From an uncultured Clostridia bacterium (lineage in GTDB: Bacteria > Bacillota > Clostridia > TANB77 > CAG-508), in assembly GCA_947629995.1 (NCBI GenBank), contig CANRFX010000001.1, positions 1-43,167 on the forward strand: a stretch of 43,167 nucleotides of DNA. Reading direction: 5' to 3'. Under the pieces are notes generated by a model. The model was given only the letters and a program-made list of their open reading frames with translations. It was not told the origin of the DNA and searched no databases. Made by a program: the position numbers and the translations under genes. This document shows positions 41,459 to 43,167 of the stretch, in pieces (position 1 is the first letter of the stretch; each line of letters opens with the position of its first letter).

Positions 41459-43068
41459 TTAATAAATTTTTAGTTTCTTCAATACTTTATAAACTTTATT
41501 TCCCCCTGGTAGCATTTCCATTTCTTCTTTTGATAATACTTTCAATGCTACTATTGCCAATACATATATGATGATTGCAACTAGAATTGATACTATTGTT
41601 GCCAATTTTGTAGCAATTATTCCTGTAAGTGTTATATAGCAAAAATATGAACATATTCCCATAATGATTACAGCAAATATAGGTTTTATAATAAATTTTG
41701 AAAATGTTAAATTTAGTTTTATCGTTTTTCGCAAAACTGTTATAGCTATTGAAAAAGCTATCATATGACAAGCAACTGAAGCTATAGCAGCTCCGGTGTA
41801 CTCCTATTTGTGGTATAGGAACTAAAATTAAGTTTAATATTAATTTTACAATAACGCCGGCATCCCATTGATATTGTAGGTACTATTAGTTTTCCATACC
41901 CTTGCAGTGATCCATTTATGGTTTGATCCATCATAACAAATACAATTTCAAATGCACTAATTTGTAATACTGTTGCTCCTGCTGCTGCATTTGGAAATAG
42001 TAAATTTAAAATTGGTCCTGCAAATATACACATTCCTATAGTACATGGAATTCCTATTAGCATTGAAGTTAATAAAGAAAATGATGTTTTTTCTTTAATT
42101 TCTTTATAGTCTTTTTTGGCCTTAGCTGCTGAAATTGCAGGTACTAAAGCAGTTGCAAATGCTACATTAATAGACATTGGTAAGGTAATTAAGGTATCTA
42201 CTTTTCCACTTAAAATTCCATATTGACTAAGCGCCATTTCTTCTGACATAAATTGCTTTAAACTACGTACAACTGTAAATGAGTCTATATTTTTATTTAT
42301 TGAAGACATAATTGCAGTTAATGCTATTGGAATAGATACAATTAATATCTTTTTAATAATTGTTTTTACTCTTTCATATTTATAATTTACAGTTTGTTTT
42401 ATTTCATTTGCTATTTCTTTTGTTCTGGTTTTATAGTATAAATATAGATATCCAAATCCTGCAAAGGTTGCAAGAGTAGTTGCAAGTGTTGCTCCTCCTG
42501 CCATCCACATAGTTGATACATTTGAAATAATTGCAACTATTTCTACTAATATGATAGTAAGTGTAGTTTTAAATATTTGCTCTATTGTTTGAGATCTAGC
42601 TGTTGCTGTAATATTTTGTCTGGCATTAAAGTATCCTCTCATAACAGATGATATAGCAACAAAAAATATAGCAGGTGATAAGGCAACTAATGTCATTTCC
42701 GCTTCTGGTATTTGTAACCAATATGTTGCAATCATGTGTGCACCTAAAAATAGCATTAAACTTCCTACTAAACCAATAATTGCAAATGTTGCAAAAGCAA
42801 TTTTAAAAATTCTATGTCCGCCTTTATAATCTCCTACTGCTATTCTTTCTGATACTAATTTGGATATCGCATTTGGTACTCCTATTGAAGATATAGTAAG
42901 TAGCATTGCATAAATTTGGTATCCTGCTGCAACAATTCCATTTCCTTTATCTCCAAAGCCTTCTCTATTTGTTAAATATAAAACATATACTAGACCTAAT
43001 AATTTTATTAATATTTGCGAAAAGATTAAAGTAATAACACCTTGCATAAAGGTCTCTTTTTTACGCAA
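41459..43068 (-). CDS. SpoVB/MurJ-like polysaccharide flippase, read through two +1 shifts at CGG
   Basis: The start is TTG at 43068 behind AAGGAGTGAT; the N-terminus MRKKETFMQGVITLIFSQIL is typical of the SpoVB branch of the MOP flippases. Frame 0 covers 403 residues. CGG at 41857-41859 needs one skipped C (ISMGCGVIVKLILNLI), then CGG at 41793-41795 needs another (GVHGAAIASVACHMIAFS), after which the frame runs to the stop at 41459. The full length is 535 residues with about 14 membrane helices, as expected. SpoVB-type proteins move lipid-linked cell-wall or cortex precursors. The final two or three helices depend on both shifts. A general MurJ or a spore-cortex flippase cannot be separated here. 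Confidence 0.9.
41793..41795 (-). other. CGG +1 frameshift site 2 (SpoVB-like gene)
   Basis: Minus-strand context CAC-CGG-A in the shifted frame; skipping C reads GGA GCT GCT ATA GCT (Gly 425), giving GVHGAAIAS, a typical MOP-family turn. Confidence 0.87.
41857..41859 (-). other. CGG +1 frameshift site 1 (SpoVB-like gene)
   Basis: Minus-strand context TGC-CGG-C; skipping C reads GGC GTT ATT GTA AAA (Gly 404). The stretch to the second site is conserved in neither of the other two frames. Confidence 0.87.
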
Positions 43069-43167
43069 TTATATCACTCCTTGTAATTGTAATTTATTTC
43101 TCCCTATTTTATTTTACTTCTATATTATAAATTTAATTACTAAATTATTCAATACTTTTAAAAGATT

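Noticed and set aside
5348..41859. CGG reassigned to another amino acid as a normal triplet
   Set aside because: Reading CGG as any amino acid in frame 0 leaves the downstream frame wrong and soon hits stops; only a one-base skip restores the protein.
5348..41859. prfB-like stimulators (internal Shine-Dalgarno upstream, stable downstream stem) at the shift sites
   Set aside because: I looked before and after the sites and saw no consistent purine-rich element or strong hairpin.
5117..43068. The split genes as pseudogenes
   Set aside because: Downstream frames are fully conserved, the genes include essential ones, and all twelve breaks have the same sequence and direction. Decaying genes would show mixed stops, deletions and both frame directions.
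5117..43068. The breaks as sequencing or assembly errors
   Set aside because: Typical errors cluster in homopolymers and vary in base and sign. Here homopolymer-rich DNA is intact, while every change is an extra C before GG. Raw reads would settle it.

Overview
This window comes from a very AT-rich, spore-forming Bacillota, most likely an uncultured gut-type Clostridia. The evidence is strong AGGAGG-type ribosome binding sites with occasional GTG/TTG starts, a Spo0A-type regulator, SpoIVA, a complete GerA-type germinant-receptor operon, a SpoVB-like flippase, and RNase J with RNase R. I found no tRNA, rRNA, CRISPR array, prophage or transposase gene. Most of the window is ordinary core genome, and the unusual part is how that core is decoded.

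Main observation: nine genes are split into overlapping frames at twelve places, and all twelve have the same structure. An in-frame CGG triplet stands where one extra C precedes a conserved glycine codon (C|GGN). Skipping that one base (+1 shift) restores a family-typical protein each time. The genes are engB (2 sites), a UDP-sugar pyrophosphorylase, spoIVA, a transglutaminase-like protein, gerA (2 sites), an RNA methyltransferase, aspS, an IbrA-like PAPS-reductase homolog, and a SpoVB-like flippase (2 sites). I checked every CGG on the coding strand of every annotated gene. All other occurrences are out of frame, so no CGG in this window is read as arginine. The reading I favour is that CGG is an unassigned codon at which ribosomes shift +1 efficiently (or that CGGN is read as a four-base glycine codon), and that core genes, including normally essential ones (engB, aspS), depend on it. 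The codon before CGG ends in T or C in 10 of 12 cases, in G in 2 and never in A.

Layout. 1-2.7 kb: end of a partial gene, then a GHKL sensor kinase, a 16-residue peptide gene and a Spo0A-type response regulator, with three tandem 0A-box-like repeats. 2.9-10 kb: cation antiporter, serS-engB, small membrane protein, DUF951-gltX, RNase J. 10.2-13.5 kb: hypothetical protein, TetR plus acyl-CoA synthetase operon. 13.6-14.0 kb: a 324-bp nested hairpin element. 14.0-18.1 kb: Lon-family protease, DUF4363/DUF421 pair, small membrane protein. 18.1-20.1 kb: UDP-sugar pyrophosphorylase with a beta-helix partner. 20.2-27.4 kb: spoIVA, transglutaminase-like protein and the germinant-receptor operon gerA-gerB-gerC plus a small D-like subunit. 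27.4-36 kb: rnr, secG, small HTH regulator, pseudouridine synthase and methyltransferase, uvrC-hpt-purH. 36.1-38.6 kb: HTH regulator, Spo0E-like phosphatase, aspS. 38.7-40.9 kb: IbrA/IbrB-like cassette. 41-43.1 kb: HU and the SpoVB-like flippase.

Five of the twelve shift sites lie in sporulation or germination genes and three in engB/aspS, so recoding touches both growth and spore functions.
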